DNA of 64,000 bases from Brucella oryzae (GCA_012103035.1 JAAVLL010000002.1:930001-994000), one strand, 5' to 3'. Positions 52,161-62,967 are shown, numbered from the stretch's first letter. Program-made: numbers and translations. Notes: generated by a model not told the origin, from the letters alone.

Positions 52161-53789
52161 TCACGACCGTTCGAATACGACCTCACCGTCACGCATGGTC
52201 AGAACACAATGCGTGTCGTTGAGAATCTCTTCCGGCTTCGCGGTGAGCATATTGCGTGAAAAGACCGCAATATCAGCAACCTGTCCAGGTACAAGCTTCC
52301 CTTCACATTCTCCAGCTTCTGAGAAAACGCACCGAACTCCGTGTAGACCTGCAGAGCCTCTTCGATGGTCACACATTCGCGGGCATCCATCACCGTTCCC
52401 TTGCCCGTTTCGCGCGTCAGCATCGAATAGATGTTCGGATAGGGATTCGGATGACAAACCGGTGAATCACTGCCAGTCGCAGGCTTGAAGCCCAGATCTT
52501 TCCAGGTTTTCAGCGGGTAGCTTGAAATTGCGCGCTCTTCGCCAAGAACAGAAATGTAGGCATCACCAAAGTCGTAGATGAAAACCTGCTGCGGACATGG
52601 ATAAATGCCAGCCTTTTTCATCCGATCATGCTGTTCCGGCGTAGAGAACCCGCAATGTTCGATACGATGGCGGCGATCTGGATCGGGATAAACAGCGAGC
52701 GCCTTTTCATACGCCGTGATCAACTGGCCGATGGCTGCGTCGCCGATAGCATGACATGCCAGTTGATAGCCCTTTATGGGTATCCAGCACCAACGCTTCC
52801 AGTTCCGCATCCGGCAATATCTGAACGCCAATATTGTTATCGTCGCCGAGATACGGCTTGTTCATCCATGCAGTTCGCCCGCCTGCAGAGCCGTCGAGGA
52901 AAATCTTGACAGCTCCTATCGTCAGCATGTCGTCCCCGACGCCGGAAACAAGTCCTGCTTTGTAGCATTCCTCAACAATAGACGGCCCTGGGTCACCGAG
53001 CAGTACGAGCCAGGTACGCACCGGCAAGCGCTTATCCAACTTGGCGAGGTTATAGGCGCGGATTTCATCGAACCCTGCGACCTGACCGACAGCAGCATCC
53101 ATAACGCTGGTTATGCCATAGGAAAGAAGCAGATTTCCCGCAGCCTCAATGGCCTCGATCATCTCTTCCGTCGTTGCCTTGGGGATGGCCTTGCGGACAG
53201 CCCCTTGAGCATTTTCGGCAACCATACCTGTCAGAGTACCATTTTTCTGCTCGATCAGCCCGCCTTCCGGTACCGGCGAATTTTCGTCAATACCTGCCAG
53301 TTCAAATGCCTTGGAATTGAAGATCGAAACGTGGCCACATGCACGCACCACCATAACGGGATTGTTTGGAGCAACAGCATCAAGCTCCGACTTATGCGGA
53401 TGGCGACCGACATCGAGTTTGGTCTGGTCATAGCCGCGCGCCCTGATCCATGCCCCTGGAGGTGCGGAAGCCGCCTGCTCCCGAATGGCATCAAGCAAGC
53501 TTTGCAACGTCGGTGCCGCTTGCGGCGTCGCATCAATCCACTTGAGTGTCAGTCCCACGGAAATGAGATGCAGATGAGAATCGTTCAGCCCGGGCGTAGC
53601 AAAGCGTCCTTTGAGATCGATCAAACGTGTATTATCGCCCTTCAGAGACCAGATCTGGCCCTTCGTACCCGTCGCAAGCACCTTGCCTTGCCAGATGGCC
53701 AGGGCTTCGACTGTGCCCTCTTCATATCCACACCAGATCGTACCGTTATAAACTATGGTATCGGCACACAATTCGGGCATTACAGGCAT
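52161..53789 (-). CDS. YtcJ-like metal-dependent amidohydrolase (frame broken)
   Basis: About 542 residues, amidohydrolase family 3. Start ATG 53789. Seen: ADTIVYNGTIWCGYEEGTVEALAIWQGKVLATG, RFATPGLNDSHLHLISVGLTLKWID (HxH metal pair), WIRARGYDQTKLDVGRHPHKSELDAVAPNNPVMVVRACGHVSIFNSKAFELAGI, GITSVMDAAVG, KIFLDGSAGGRTAWM, ACHAIGDAAIGQLITAYEKAL (His ligand), RHRIEHCGFSTPEQ, GFKPATGSDSPVCHPNPY (catalytic Asp), and a C-terminal GKLVPGQVADIAVFSRN. Breaks near 52785 and 52300. Probably hydrolyses an N-acyl or cyclic amide imported by the adjacent system. Confidence 0.9.
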
Positions 53790-53804
53790 TTCAGCGATCC
53801 CTCC

Positions 53805-54159
53805 CTACGTCACGCTTATATAAGGTAAGGGAGATTTCCATCGATGCTTTGACCGATCAAGCCGTGGATTTGTTAAATTTAGAGGGAGAAAATTGTTCAA
53901 AATGACAACCAAACGGTCAATTTGCCGAAATTTTTGCAAAGCTGGGCTAGTGTTGTCTGCTGGAAGCACGGAAAACTTCTTTGCCGTGGTAACCACATTT
54001 TCCACGAGTTTCGGATCCAGCTGTACCCGCAAAAGAAAAGGCCATGGTCTTGTAGTGCTTGGCGCAACTCCTCAATGAAATTGCTACGCTCCTCAGCGTT
54101 TCCGTTGAAACGGAAAGTCAAGCAAATGTAGATTGATTGAAGTGATGTATACAACCATT
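53805..54159 (-). CDS. Small hypothetical protein (frame broken)
   Basis: No family recognised. ATG 54159 has AGGAG 7 bases upstream and begins MVVYITSINLHL. After a break near 54110 the protein continues LTFRFNGNAEERSNFIEELRQALQDHGLFF. Restoring one A at 54031-54034 (plus strand) joins it to LRVQLDPKLVENVVTTAKKFSV and LPADNTSPALQKFRQIDRLVVILNNFLP. About 100-115 residues, mixed helix-strand character. The frame is open to 53805, but the real stop may be earlier. Flanking DNA from 54160 to 54426 holds no convincing gene. Confidence 0.45.
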
Positions 54160-54426
54160 GAAAACTCCTGAAAATTCTCAGCGCGCATAGAGACGTAATT
54201 GCCACAGTGAACAGCACTATGGCCAAAGAGCTGACAAAAGTCGGTCCCGCGATCAGGCGAATTAATGGAATGATCGCATCATCAGAGTGTTGAATGATGT
54301 GGACCGATCCAGATTGGCGACCGTGCCCATCATATGATTGAAGACTAGCCGCTCGAGAAACTGGCTCAGGTGGTAACAACCGGAACAACGCCGAGCGGCA
54401 AGCCGGTTTAAATGGCTACACCTGAA

Positions 54427-55902
54427 TCAGGACGCCGCTCGACTGTGGCGATTTCGCCAGAGTTCTTCGGCTTTCTCGAAAAATTGCGCATGACTTTCGT
54501 TGTCTGCGGCGGTGGCCGTCATCATCGCCAAGGCAGCCGTCGCAATGATTGTATTTTCTGCACGTTTGTCGTTTGCCGCGCCAGACCAGATGCCATACCA
54601 ATATTCGAATGAACTGAAGCTCGAATGCTTGTCACCACTTTCCTTGGAAAGCGTCGGAAGCAACAAATCCGTTTCACGACCATTAAGAAGCCTATGGATC
54701 GTGTGCGTTCGATGCGGAACTAGCTCGGCGACGTCCCGGCTGGTCGAAACTACCGAAATAGAAGGGACATCAAGAAGTACACCCGCATCGCGGTGTAACT
54801 CACGATATGTGGGCTGTGTCACACCCAAAAACGACGCCTTGAGATTCATCGGATTGAGTAGATGAACAAGACTATTCATTGATGAGCGCGACTCGAACAG
54901 TGGGTAAAGTGCCATCAGCGCATGAATCTGAGGGGCAAAACCGGCCAACGGCATAAAACAGATGCCATGCGCGCTCAATGCACCTTCCGCGAGCGAATGT
55001 GATGTCGCGATCGGGAGATTGATGGCTTCAGCCGCGATCTCAAGCTTGCCCGAGATTTCACCTGTGCCACAATTACCGTGTAAGGCAACAGGATAACCAG
55101 CCCGCGCGACCAGCAAGGCTGAAAGCATGAACCACGGTGACTGCACAGAATTCGGCGATAGATAAGCTGGCCAGTCCAGCGCAGGCATGTTCAAGCCCGC
55201 ATCCACGGAATAAATTCGTCTCGCTGCTCGCGCCATGCCAGCAAGTTCCGGTGCAGTTTCCCCACGATAGTGAATGAGCCGGAGCAATGCACTGATCTGC
55301 ATCGGATCGGCGTTACCCGTAAAGATCGTCGTGAATGCATCATCGGCTTCAGACATCTCTAATGGACGGGTGTGCCCGGCTTTTCGCCCTACCACAGCAA
55401 TATATTTCGCAAGTCGCCTGACTGGATCGTTTTCGTCTTGAATGTTGGAGAACTGTGCTGCAAGTTGTTCCGGCGTCGGATGGTTTTCGAGCTCAACGAC
55501 CTTACGGATACCAAGCGGCGGCGGTGCTACGATCGCGCTTCGCTTCCACCCGCGATGCCCGGTGCAGCTCGATTTCGGTAATTCAGTAAGGTCTAAACTC
55601 AACAGTGTTTCGGCTTCATTCGCCAACCGCCGCAGACGCCCACGCAGCGCTTCGGCTTTCGGTGTGGCCACCATGTTTCGGCCAGAACGAACCAGTATCG
55701 GATCGTTGAACTTTTCGCGAATCTGTCCGAGCAGTCGGCTCATAGCCGCAATACTTAACCCCATCTGCTTGGCAGCACCGCCAACGCTACCTTCCACAAG
55801 AAGTGCATCAAGAGCGATCAGCAAGCGCAATTGCCCCAAACGAAGGCTTTCGTTCTCGCCTTTCCCCGTTTGTTGCTGCGTTTTCACCTGCTTGCCTGAC
55901 AT
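54427..55902 (-). CDS. LysR-type DNA-binding domain fused to a TrpD2/YbiB-like domain
   Basis: Intact 491-residue protein with an unusual architecture. Residues about 20-85 are a LysR winged helix (LRLGQLRLLIALDALLVEGS, GGAAKQMGLSIAAMSRLLGQIREKFNDPILVRSG). The usual LysR effector domain is absent. Instead residues about 155-480 match the anthranilate-phosphoribosyltransferase fold of the TrpD2/YbiB group: DPVRRLAKYIAVVGRKAGHTRPLEMSEADDAF helices, ALDWPAYLSPNSVQSPWFMLSALLVARAGYPVALHGN. The PRPP motif GTGGD of true TrpD is replaced, so catalysis as TrpD is unlikely. Divergent from the TonB receptor gene, 123 bases away, and a candidate regulator of it. Confidence 0.85.
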   Translation of the reverse strand: MSGKQVKTQQQTGKGENESLRLGQLRLLIALDALLVEGSVGGAAKQMGLSIAAMSRLLGQIREKFNDPILVRSGRNMVATPKAEALRGRLRRLANEAETLLSLDLTELPKSSCTGHRGWKRSAIVAPPPLGIRKVVELENHPTPEQLAAQFSNIQDENDPVRRLAKYIAVVGRKAGHTRPLEMSEADDAFTTIFTGNADPMQISALLRLIHYRGETAPELAGMARAARRIYSVDAGLNMPALDWPAYLSPNSVQSPWFMLSALLVARAGYPVALHGNCGTGEISGKLEIAAEAINLPIATSHSLAEGALSAHGICFMPLAGFAPQIHALMALYPLFESRSSMNSLVHLLNPMNLKASFLGVTQPTYRELHRDAGVLLDVPSISVVSTSRDVAELVPHRTHTIHRLLNGRETDLLLPTLSKESGDKHSSFSSFEYWYGIWSGAANDKRAENTIIATAALAMMTATAADNESHAQFFEKAEELWRNRHSRAAS

Positions 55903-55992
55903 CGCTTTGTTGCTCGCTCATTTGCGGTTTTGAAACTTAGAATGCTTATAAAACATGACGATTGACGTCACCTCACTGCCATACATAAGGAG

Positions 55993-56008
55993 AGTTGAAA
56001 ACTCAACT
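55993..56008. promoter_or_regulatory. Inverted repeat in the receptor promoter
   Basis: AGTTGA-AAAC-TCAACT, perfect 6-base arms, 18-33 bases before the receptor ATG, in the 123-base divergent promoter. A second palindrome TGACGTCA lies at 55963-55970. Either may be the binding site of the divergent LysR-TrpD2 protein or of an iron regulator; undetermined. Confidence 0.4.
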
Positions 56009-56025
56009 TTAAAACGGTGACGAAA

Positions 56026-58263
56026 ATGACCAGCTTGTTTCGGGGATTGTGGGCCGACGGTACACAAAACAGGCGTTTGGCCAACAAATCGCTCATTTAT
56101 CGGGCGATCCTTGCGGGGACCTGTCTTTCCACAGCACTACTTCTGAGCGAAACAATTGCAATTGCGCAAACGAGCACGAACGCCGCGGAAGAAGCAACGT
56201 CAGACGAACCAAGCGCTAAAAGAAGGCACCTGCAACGGATGCAGGCATCGAAACGACCGCGGATGGCGCTGTTAAGCTTAACCAAATCGTCGTGACAGCG
56301 ACAGGTTTCGAACAGAATATCACTGACGCTCCGGCGAGCATCACTGTCGTTTCCGGCGAAGAACTCGAAAAGGGGCCTACCGCGACCTGACCGACGCTCT
56401 GAAGGATGTTCAGGGCGTTGCGGTGACAGGTCCGTCCGCTGAGAAAGACATCTTCATTCGCGGTCTTCCCGGTTCCTATACATTGCTGCTGGTTGATGGA
56501 AAACGCCAGAGCACCCGTGATGCCCGTACCAATGGTAACTCCGGCTTCGAACAGAGCTTCCTGCCACCTGCAAATGCCATCGAACGGATCGAAGTCATTC
56601 GCGGCCCCATGTCGTCGCTTTACGGATCGGACGCCATGGGCGGCGTCATCAATATAATCACCAAAAAGTATCCGACACATGGAGCGGATCTTTTACGGTC
56701 GATGGCACGGTGCAACAGCACTCTAAATTCGGCAATTCCTGCAAGGTTCCTATTACATGACGGGGCCGCTCGTTCCGAACCTTGTCGGTGTTCAGGTATG
56801 GGGACGGGGTCTGAAACGTCAAGAAGACAGTGTTATCGGTGGCACGCCTGAGCAGAAGGATGTCGACATTACCGGTCGCATTACGCTGACACCGAATGAA
56901 GATCACGATATCATGCTCGAACTCGGCAAGACACGCCTTCGCCGTGACATGACCGTGGGCAACACGATCGACGCCAGCGGCAGAAATCCCGTTGACGCTT
57001 ACAATTACAATGATCGCGATCACTGGTCGATCAGCCACACTGGCCGTTGGGGCCTACCACATCGGAATTCTCATTCATGCAGGAATGGGCCGAACGCACC
57101 AATTTCAATTGGGACAACAAGGCCAAGAGCTACGTCGAGAATCTGCGCTCGCCGCATATCCGCAATTCAGTACTCGATGGCAAGTTCACAACACCATTCG
57201 AATTCTACGGCAATCACACACTCGTAACCGGCGGGCAGTTCACACAATCGGTGCTAACCGACCAGAACCCAGGACGCCGTACCGGCTTGGACGAGGAGTT
57301 CAGCGTACGCCAGTGGGCGCTCTTCGCAGAAGACGAATGGTGGATCACCCCAGATTTCGCTCTCACCGGCGGTCTCCGGATGGACGACCATGAAATTTAC
57401 GGCTCACATTTCAGCCCGCGCGGATATGCAGTCTGGCACGCTACCGAGCAATTAACCCTCAAGGGCGGCATCTCGACCGGCTTCCGCGCTCCGGAAATCC
57501 GTACCATTGCTCCGGGCTATGCCTATACGACTGGAGGCGGCGGTTGTTCTTATGGCCCGAACGGCACCTGTGGCGTCATTATCGGCGATCCAAATCTGCA
57601 GCCGGAGAAGAGCACCAGCTATGAAGCCAGCGCGCTGTGGGACAACCAGATGGGCCTACGTCTCGGTGCAACCTATTTTTATACCGATTTCAAGGATAAG
57701 ATTTCTAATGCATTAGTTACCGATGCCAACGGCAACCCGCTTCGTTGGAGTGAAGATCCAAATTATCGCCTATGGTATGCTTTCAATATCGACAATGCGG
57801 TCATGCAGGGTGTCGAATTGACCTTTAACTGGGAAGCAACAGACAGCATCACCGTTCGTGGCAACTATACATATACGGATTCGGAGCAAAAGACCGGTGA
57901 CTTTGCAGGTCTGCCGCTCGCCCGCACCCCAAAGCATATGGCAAGCCTGCGCGCCGATTGGATTACTCCTGTTGATGGTCTCAAAGCTTGGGCGGCGGGC
58001 AACTATCATGGGGAAGAAATCAACGCTAGCGCACGGCTCGGTACGACACCGCTGGAACACCAATCTATCGCGACGGCAAAATTATCGCGGCCAAATACAA
58101 GCCTTATGCCACTTTCGACATCGGTGGTTCATACGACTTCAGCGAGAACGTCACCCTGAATGCTGCCGTCTATAACATCTTCGACAAGAAGATCGACGTG
58201 GACGATTTCAATACAGTTGTCGACGGCCGCCGGCTTTGGGTCGGCATGACCTCCCGCTTCTAA
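56026..58263 (+). CDS. TonB-dependent outer-membrane receptor, catecholate-siderophore type (frame broken)
   Basis: About 746 residues. Start ATG 56026 or GTG 56017. A long basic leader precedes AILAGTCLSTALLLSETIAIAQ. Seen: TonB-box-like QIVVTATGFEQNITDAPASITVV, plug DALKDVQGVAVTG, IFIRGLPGSYTLLLVDGKRQSTRDAR, ERIEVIRGPMSSLYGSDAMGGVINIITKK, barrel motifs GFRAPEIRTIAPGYAYTTGG and PNLQPEKSTSYEASALWDNQMGLRLGATYFYTDFKD, and the terminal LWVGMTSRF ending in Phe. Resembles the FepA/IroN/CirA group. Breaks near 56222, 56375, 56672, 56745, 57050 and 58055. Confidence 0.92.
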
Positions 58264-58277
58264 GATCGCAACAACAG

Positions 58278-58307
58278 GACGCCAGCCTGCAACGGTCGGC
58301 GTCTTTT
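58278..58307 (+). terminator. Terminator after the TonB receptor gene
   Basis: GACGCC and GGCGTC arms around a 14-base partly paired loop, then TTTT, 15 bases after the receptor stop. It implies that the receptor and the esterase/ABC genes are at least partly separate transcripts. Confidence 0.7.
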
Positions 58308-58326
58308 CCATGAGTGGGAAGCTCAT

Positions 58327-59255
58327 ATGAGCATACTGACGAATACCGTAAAAAGGTGTGCCAGGTAACGGTAGGGATACTAATGGTTTCCACTGTGCAA
58401 GCTGCTGAACCCCTCACTTCGTCCTTTGACATGGAAGTTAACGGCCTCGCCTATCGCATATTCACCGCAGTCCCCGATGCAGCGGCACCCGAAGGCGGCT
58501 ATCCAGTTATATACATGGTCGACGGCAATCGCATGTCGCCGATTGCAGCAAAACTCATGGCAGAAAATGACGCCCTGAAAGCTGTTCTTGTCGGTGTCGG
58601 CTATCCGACCGATAATCAGGACGAAATTATTCGCCTGAGATATTTTGACCTTACACCTTCGACGCCTGCCGACTTGATCCCGGTTCACTTCGATGTGCCA
58701 AAGACTGGAGGACGGGATGCTTTCTTCGAATTCATCGACAATCAGGTAAAGTCTGAAATCGAAAAGCGTTTCGACATCGATAAAAACAACAAGCCTTGTT
58801 TGGGCATTCATTAGGTGGATTGTTCACACTCTATGCCTTGTTCAACCATAGAGATTCTTTCCAGAGTTACAGCGCTGCTGACCCGTCAATCTGGTGGAAC
58901 GACCGATCAATTTTGAAAGACAAAGATCAATTCATCTTCGCCTTCAAAAATGCACCTCACCCGATCCGCTTGCTCATAGAGACCTCCGGTAAACGCGGTA
59001 GCCGCCCAGGCCAGACGAAGCAGGATAGTGAACGACTGAAAAGCTGCGCGGCGGACCTTCCGGTTCAGATGTATTCAAAGAGCTTTCCGAACTTCCGCAA
59101 ATCGACGCAATCTTTCACCGTTTCGAGGATGAGAGCCACGGCTCGATGATACCGTTAACGGTGGAAGACAGCCTCAATTTTTCCTGCTCAAACAAGCGCC
59201 ACAGACAAAAACAACTGAATTGTATCTTTCGGTCTTTGACGAGGAAGATACTTGA
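58327..59255 (+). CDS. Periplasmic alpha/beta-hydrolase, siderophore esterase (IroE/Fes-like; frame broken)
   Basis: About 305 residues. The probable start ATG 58327 (MSILTNTVKRCA) joins a hydrophobic export signal VTVGILMVSTVQAAE after a break near 58365. Seen: YRIFTAVPDAAAPEGGYPVIYMVDGN, VLVGVGYPTDN, nucleophile elbow FGHSLGGLFTLYALF (readable across a break near 58795), YSAADPSIWWNDRSIL, and FEDESHGSMIPLTVEDSL with the catalytic His. Putative D/S esterase family. Further breaks near 59040 and at 59178-59182 (T-run one short); repair gives the end VFDEEDT. Expected to cleave the ester backbone of an imported catecholate trimer. Confidence 0.85.
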
Positions 59256-59291
59256 CTATAAAGCACAGGATTGATGAAAGGATCGAACACC

Positions 59292-60226
59292 ATGCTGAAT
59301 ATCGCTCAACAGGTTACACGCTTGTGTGGTGCCGCCATCGTGGCGCTGGGCATTGCTGCAACTGCAACTGCAAATGCTGCTGATCTAACCATCAAGCATG
59401 CGCAGGGTGAGACGACAGTTCCAGCCTCACCGGCAAAGGTTCTGGTTTTCGATCTAGGCACTCTCGACAATCTGGACCGCCTTGGTGTCAAGGTGACGGG
59501 TGTTCCAAGCGGCATATCCTTCCCTGAATATCTGAAGAAATATCAGAGCGACGATTATGCGAAAATCGGCACATTATTTGAACCAGACTATGAAGCCGTT
59601 AATGCGGCAGAACCGGACCTGATCATCGTGGCAGGTCGCTCCGCCGCTAAATACGGTGAGCTTTCGAAAATTGCTCCTACCATTGATCTGACGACCAATG
59701 CGAAGAATTTCATCGCCGATACGGAAGACAATGTCGAGAAACTTGGCCAGATTTTCGGGAAGGAAGCAGAAGCGAAGGCAGAAGCCGAGAAGTTTGACGC
59801 GGCACTTACTGCATTGAAAGAAAAGGCCGCCAACAAGGGCACCGGCCTTCTGATCCTCACTTCCGGCGGCAAGATCAGTGCTTATGGTCCCGGTTCGCGT
59901 TTCGGCGTCCTGCACGACAGCTTCGGGGTTAAACCTGCTGCGCCGGACCTTTCAATCGGCAATCATGGCCAGCCTGTCAGTTCGAATTCATTCTTGAAAC
60001 CAATCCCGATTGGCTTTTCGTCATCGACCGTGATGCTGCTATTGGTCGTGAAGGCAATTCAGCCAAGCAGGTTCTCGACAACGAGCTCGTGCGCCAGACC
60101 AATGCCTGGCAAAAGGATCAGCTTGTCTATCTGAACGCTCAGAACTGGTATCTGATCGGCGGCGGTCTCAGCGCGCTTCACAGCACCATCGATCAACTTT
60201 CCCAGGCTTTCGACAAGGCAAAGTGA
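59292..60226 (+). CDS. Siderophore ABC importer binding protein, FatB/YclQ type (frame broken once)
   Basis: About 311 residues. Start ATG 59292 (an ATG at 59274 is an alternative). Signal MLNIAQQVTRLCGAAIVALG ends near ANAAD. Seen: GETTVPASPAKVLVFDLGTLDNLDRLGVKVTGVPSG, KIGTLFEPDYEAVNAAEPDLIIVAGRSAAKYGELSKIAPTIDLT, KGTGLLILTSGGKISAYGPGSRFGVLHDSFGVKPAA, and NPDWLFVIDRDAAIGREG near the end after a break near 59980. This pattern fits binding proteins for petrobactin, enterobactin and other catecholates. Confidence 0.9.
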
Positions 60227-60305
60227 CGGGCTCCCAAACCCAATCCGGTCGGGCCACCCATTACAGCAGGTGGCCCGGAATCGTGATCAGGCAACAGAAC
60301 AGGAA

Positions 60306-61273
60306 ATGAGTGTGAAGGGACTTGCAGCAGCCATAGCCGTTGTTGCCGTATTGGCTGTAATCAGCCTGTTTATCGGCGTCAGCGATGTGTCGCTGGGCGC
60401 ACTTTTCGGGCTGGAAGCACCGATCGCGCAACCGAAGTTCTCCTCATCAGCCGCATTCCACGCACCCTTGCAATCATTCTGGCGGGCATGTCCATGGCTG
60501 TTTCAGGCATGATCATGCAAATGCTTACACGCAACCGTTTCGTTGAACCATCAACGGCTGGCACAGTGGAATCTGCCAGCTTCGGTATTCTTCTAGTCAT
60601 ATTGTTTGCACCGGAAACGCCTGTAATCGGCAAAATGCTGGTTGCTTCTGTTACAGCTCTTGCCGGAACCGCTCTGTTTCTTCGTATTCTTCGCGCAATT
60701 CCATTGCGGTCTGTTCTTGTGGTGCCATTGGTCGGCATCATGCTCGGTGGCGTCGTCAGTGCGATAACCACTTTCATTGCTTACCGTTTCGATCTCCTGC
60801 AATCGCTCAATTCTTGGACAACTGGAGATTTTTCCGGTGTCCTCCGTGGCCGTTACGAACTCTTGTGGCTTGCATTCTTCCTGACCGTTATCGCCTACAT
60901 TGCCGCCGACCGCTTCACGGTGGCGGGCCTGGGTGAGGATTTCACCACTAATCTTGGCCTCAATTACCGGCGCGTGGTTACACTTGGCCTCATTATTGTT
61001 TCGATGGTCAGCGCATCGGTCGTTGTGACTGTTGGCATGATACCTTTCCTCGGTCTTATCGTCCCGAACGTTGTCAGCATGTTCATTGGCGACAATATGC
61101 GGCGCGCAGTGCCGTGGGTAGCGGTTCTCGGGGCCGGGCTCGTTCTTGCCTGTGACATCGTTGGGCGACTGGTCCGCTTCCCTTACGAAATCCCGATAGG
61201 CACAATGATGGGCGTCGTAGGAAGTGCCATCTTTCTTTACCTGCTGTTGCGGCGGGGTTCACGCCTTGCTTAA
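60306..61273 (+). CDS. Siderophore ABC importer permease, FecCD family, first subunit (frame broken)
   Basis: About 322 residues, nine to ten helices. Start uncertain among 60270, ATG 60306 and GTG 60312. Seen: GLAAAIAVVAVLAVISLFIGVSDVSLG, ISRIPRTLAIILAGMSMAVSGMIMQMLTRNRFVEPSTAGTVESASFGILL (FecCD signature), WTTGDFSGVLRGRYELLW, GLGEDFTTNLGLNYRRVVTLGLIIVSM, VGMIPFLGLIVPNVVSMFIGDNMRRAVPW (coupling loop) and PYEIPIGTMMGVVGSAIFLYLLLRRG. One break near 60435. Overlaps the next permease. Confidence 0.92.
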
Positions 61274-62266
61274 GCGTCCTCGTATAATTCTCTTGCTGCT
61301 TTGCACCCTTACTCTGCTTGCGGTGGCAGCATTCATGACAATCGGTGCAAAGGGAAGCTGGTCATTCATCCTGACCTTCCGCGGCACCAAGCTTGCTGCC
61401 ATGATACTGGTCGCATACTCGATTGCGGTTTCAACGGTTTTATTCCAGACCGTCACGAACAACCGCATCCTGACCCCTTCGATCATGGGGTTTGATGCGC
61501 TCTATATACTGATCCAGACGTTGGTGGTCTTCTTCTTCGGTGCCGTTCAGATCGACTGGGTTGGCCCGAATGTTCGGTTTCTGGCTGAAACCTTTATAAT
61601 GGTGGTTTTCGCCGGTACGCTCTATTACTGGCTCTTTTCGGGAGCGACCCGCAGCCTGCATCTCGTTATGCTGGTCGGCATTGTATGCGGAGTCTTTTTC
61701 GCAGCATTTCCAACCTGATGCAACGGATGCTTGATCCAAATCTTTTCGCTGTTCTACAAGACCGTTTCTTCGCCAGCTTTAATACCATCAACAGCGATAT
61801 TCTGATTATGTCAGCCGTCATCGTTGCTGCAGTTTCGCTCTATGGTCTGCGCTTCGTATATGTTTTGATGTCCTGTCACTCGGCAGGGATCCGGCAATCA
61901 ATCTGGGCGTCGATCATCGGCGGATCGTGCGCAAAATCCTGTTCATGGTCACGGTGTTGGTTTCCGTTTCCACCGCGCTGGTTGGTCCCATTACTTTTTG
62001 GTCTTCTGGTCGCCAATCTGGCTTACATGCTTGCCGGTTCGGCAAAACACAGGTTTATCTTGCCGGTAGCCGTCTTGCTTGCAATCCTCTGCATTGTCAG
62101 CGGACAAACCATTCTTGAACGCGTCTTCTCGTTCAACACCGCACTCAGTGTCATCATCGAGTTTCTGGGCGGCCTCGTCTTCATCATCCTTCTCGTCAGG
62201 GGCACGCGCGTTGATAGAAATCAGCCAGGTAAGCAAATCCTACAACGGCGCGCTTGTCGTCGATGA
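61266..62266 (+). CDS. Siderophore ABC importer permease, FecCD family, second subunit (frame broken)
   Basis: About 316-330 residues. TTG 61266 overlaps the preceding stop. Seen: LKRPRIILLLLCTLTLLAVAAF, FRGTKLAAMILVAYSIAVSTVLFQTVTNNRILTPSIMGFDALYILIQTLVVFFFGA, LNLMQRMLDPNLFAVLQDRFFASFNTINSDIL region, NLGVDHRRIVRKILFMVTVLVSVSTALVGPITFFGLLVANLAYMLAGSAKHRFILPVAVLL, and a final helix FLGGLVFIILLVRG. Breaks near 61700, 61870 and 61985. As read the frame runs to 62266, inside the ATPase gene; the natural stop is probably at 62214, overlapping the ATPase start as TTGA. Confidence 0.88.
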
Positions 62267-62967
62267 TGTAACCCTGAAACTGCCTGCTTGCGGTATAACC
62301 TCGATCATCGGACCGAATGGGGCGGGAAAGTCCACGTTGCTCTCGATGGTGAGCCGTCTCCTGCCGATGGACAAAGGGGCGTCACCATAGACGGGCTCGA
62401 CGTTTCAACCACATCCGGTGACATACTGGCAAAGCGCCTTTCGATTCTGCGGCAAGAAAATGCAATCAACTCCCGTCTGACCGTGCGCGACCTCGTAACC
62501 TTTGGTCGTTACCCTATTCCAAAGGCCGACCAAACGATGAGGATCGCAAACATGTCGAACAGGCCATCGGCTATCTCGGCCTTGACGATCTGAGCGGACG
62601 CTTTCTGGATGAGCTTTCAGGCGGACAGCGCCAGCGCGCATTCGTGGCGATGGTGCTATGCCAGGATACAGATTATGTACTGCTGGACGAACCGCTCAAC
62701 AATCTCGATATGAAGCATTCCGCTTCAATGATGAAGCTGTTGCGGCGAGCTGCAGACGAACTTGGAAAAACTGTTGTTCTGGTTCTGCACGATATCAATT
62801 TCGCATCGTGCTATTCCGACCATATAGTCGCCATGCGCCACGGCAAGGTTGTGCATCAGGGAAACCCGGATGAACTCATTCACCCGGAAATTCTTGGCGA
62901 CATTTATGAAATGGAGATTGCCGTCGAGATCATCGGCGGCAAACGTATCGGCGTCTATTATCTTTAA
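62211..62967 (+). CDS. Siderophore ABC importer ATPase (FepC/YclP type; frame broken)
   Basis: About 252 residues. TTG 62211 begins MIEISQVSKSYNGALVVDDVTL. Seen: Walker [96 protein letters not shown] (signature and Walker B), VLHDINFASCYSDHIVAMRHGKVVHQG (switch His). Breaks near 62385 and 62520. Its TAA overlaps the stop of the convergent peptidase gene. Confidence 0.92.

Noticed and set aside
52776..53828. 350-codon open frame on the plus strand opposite the amidohydrolase
   Set aside because: Shadow of a conserved metal-dependent hydrolase; no domain or start signal.
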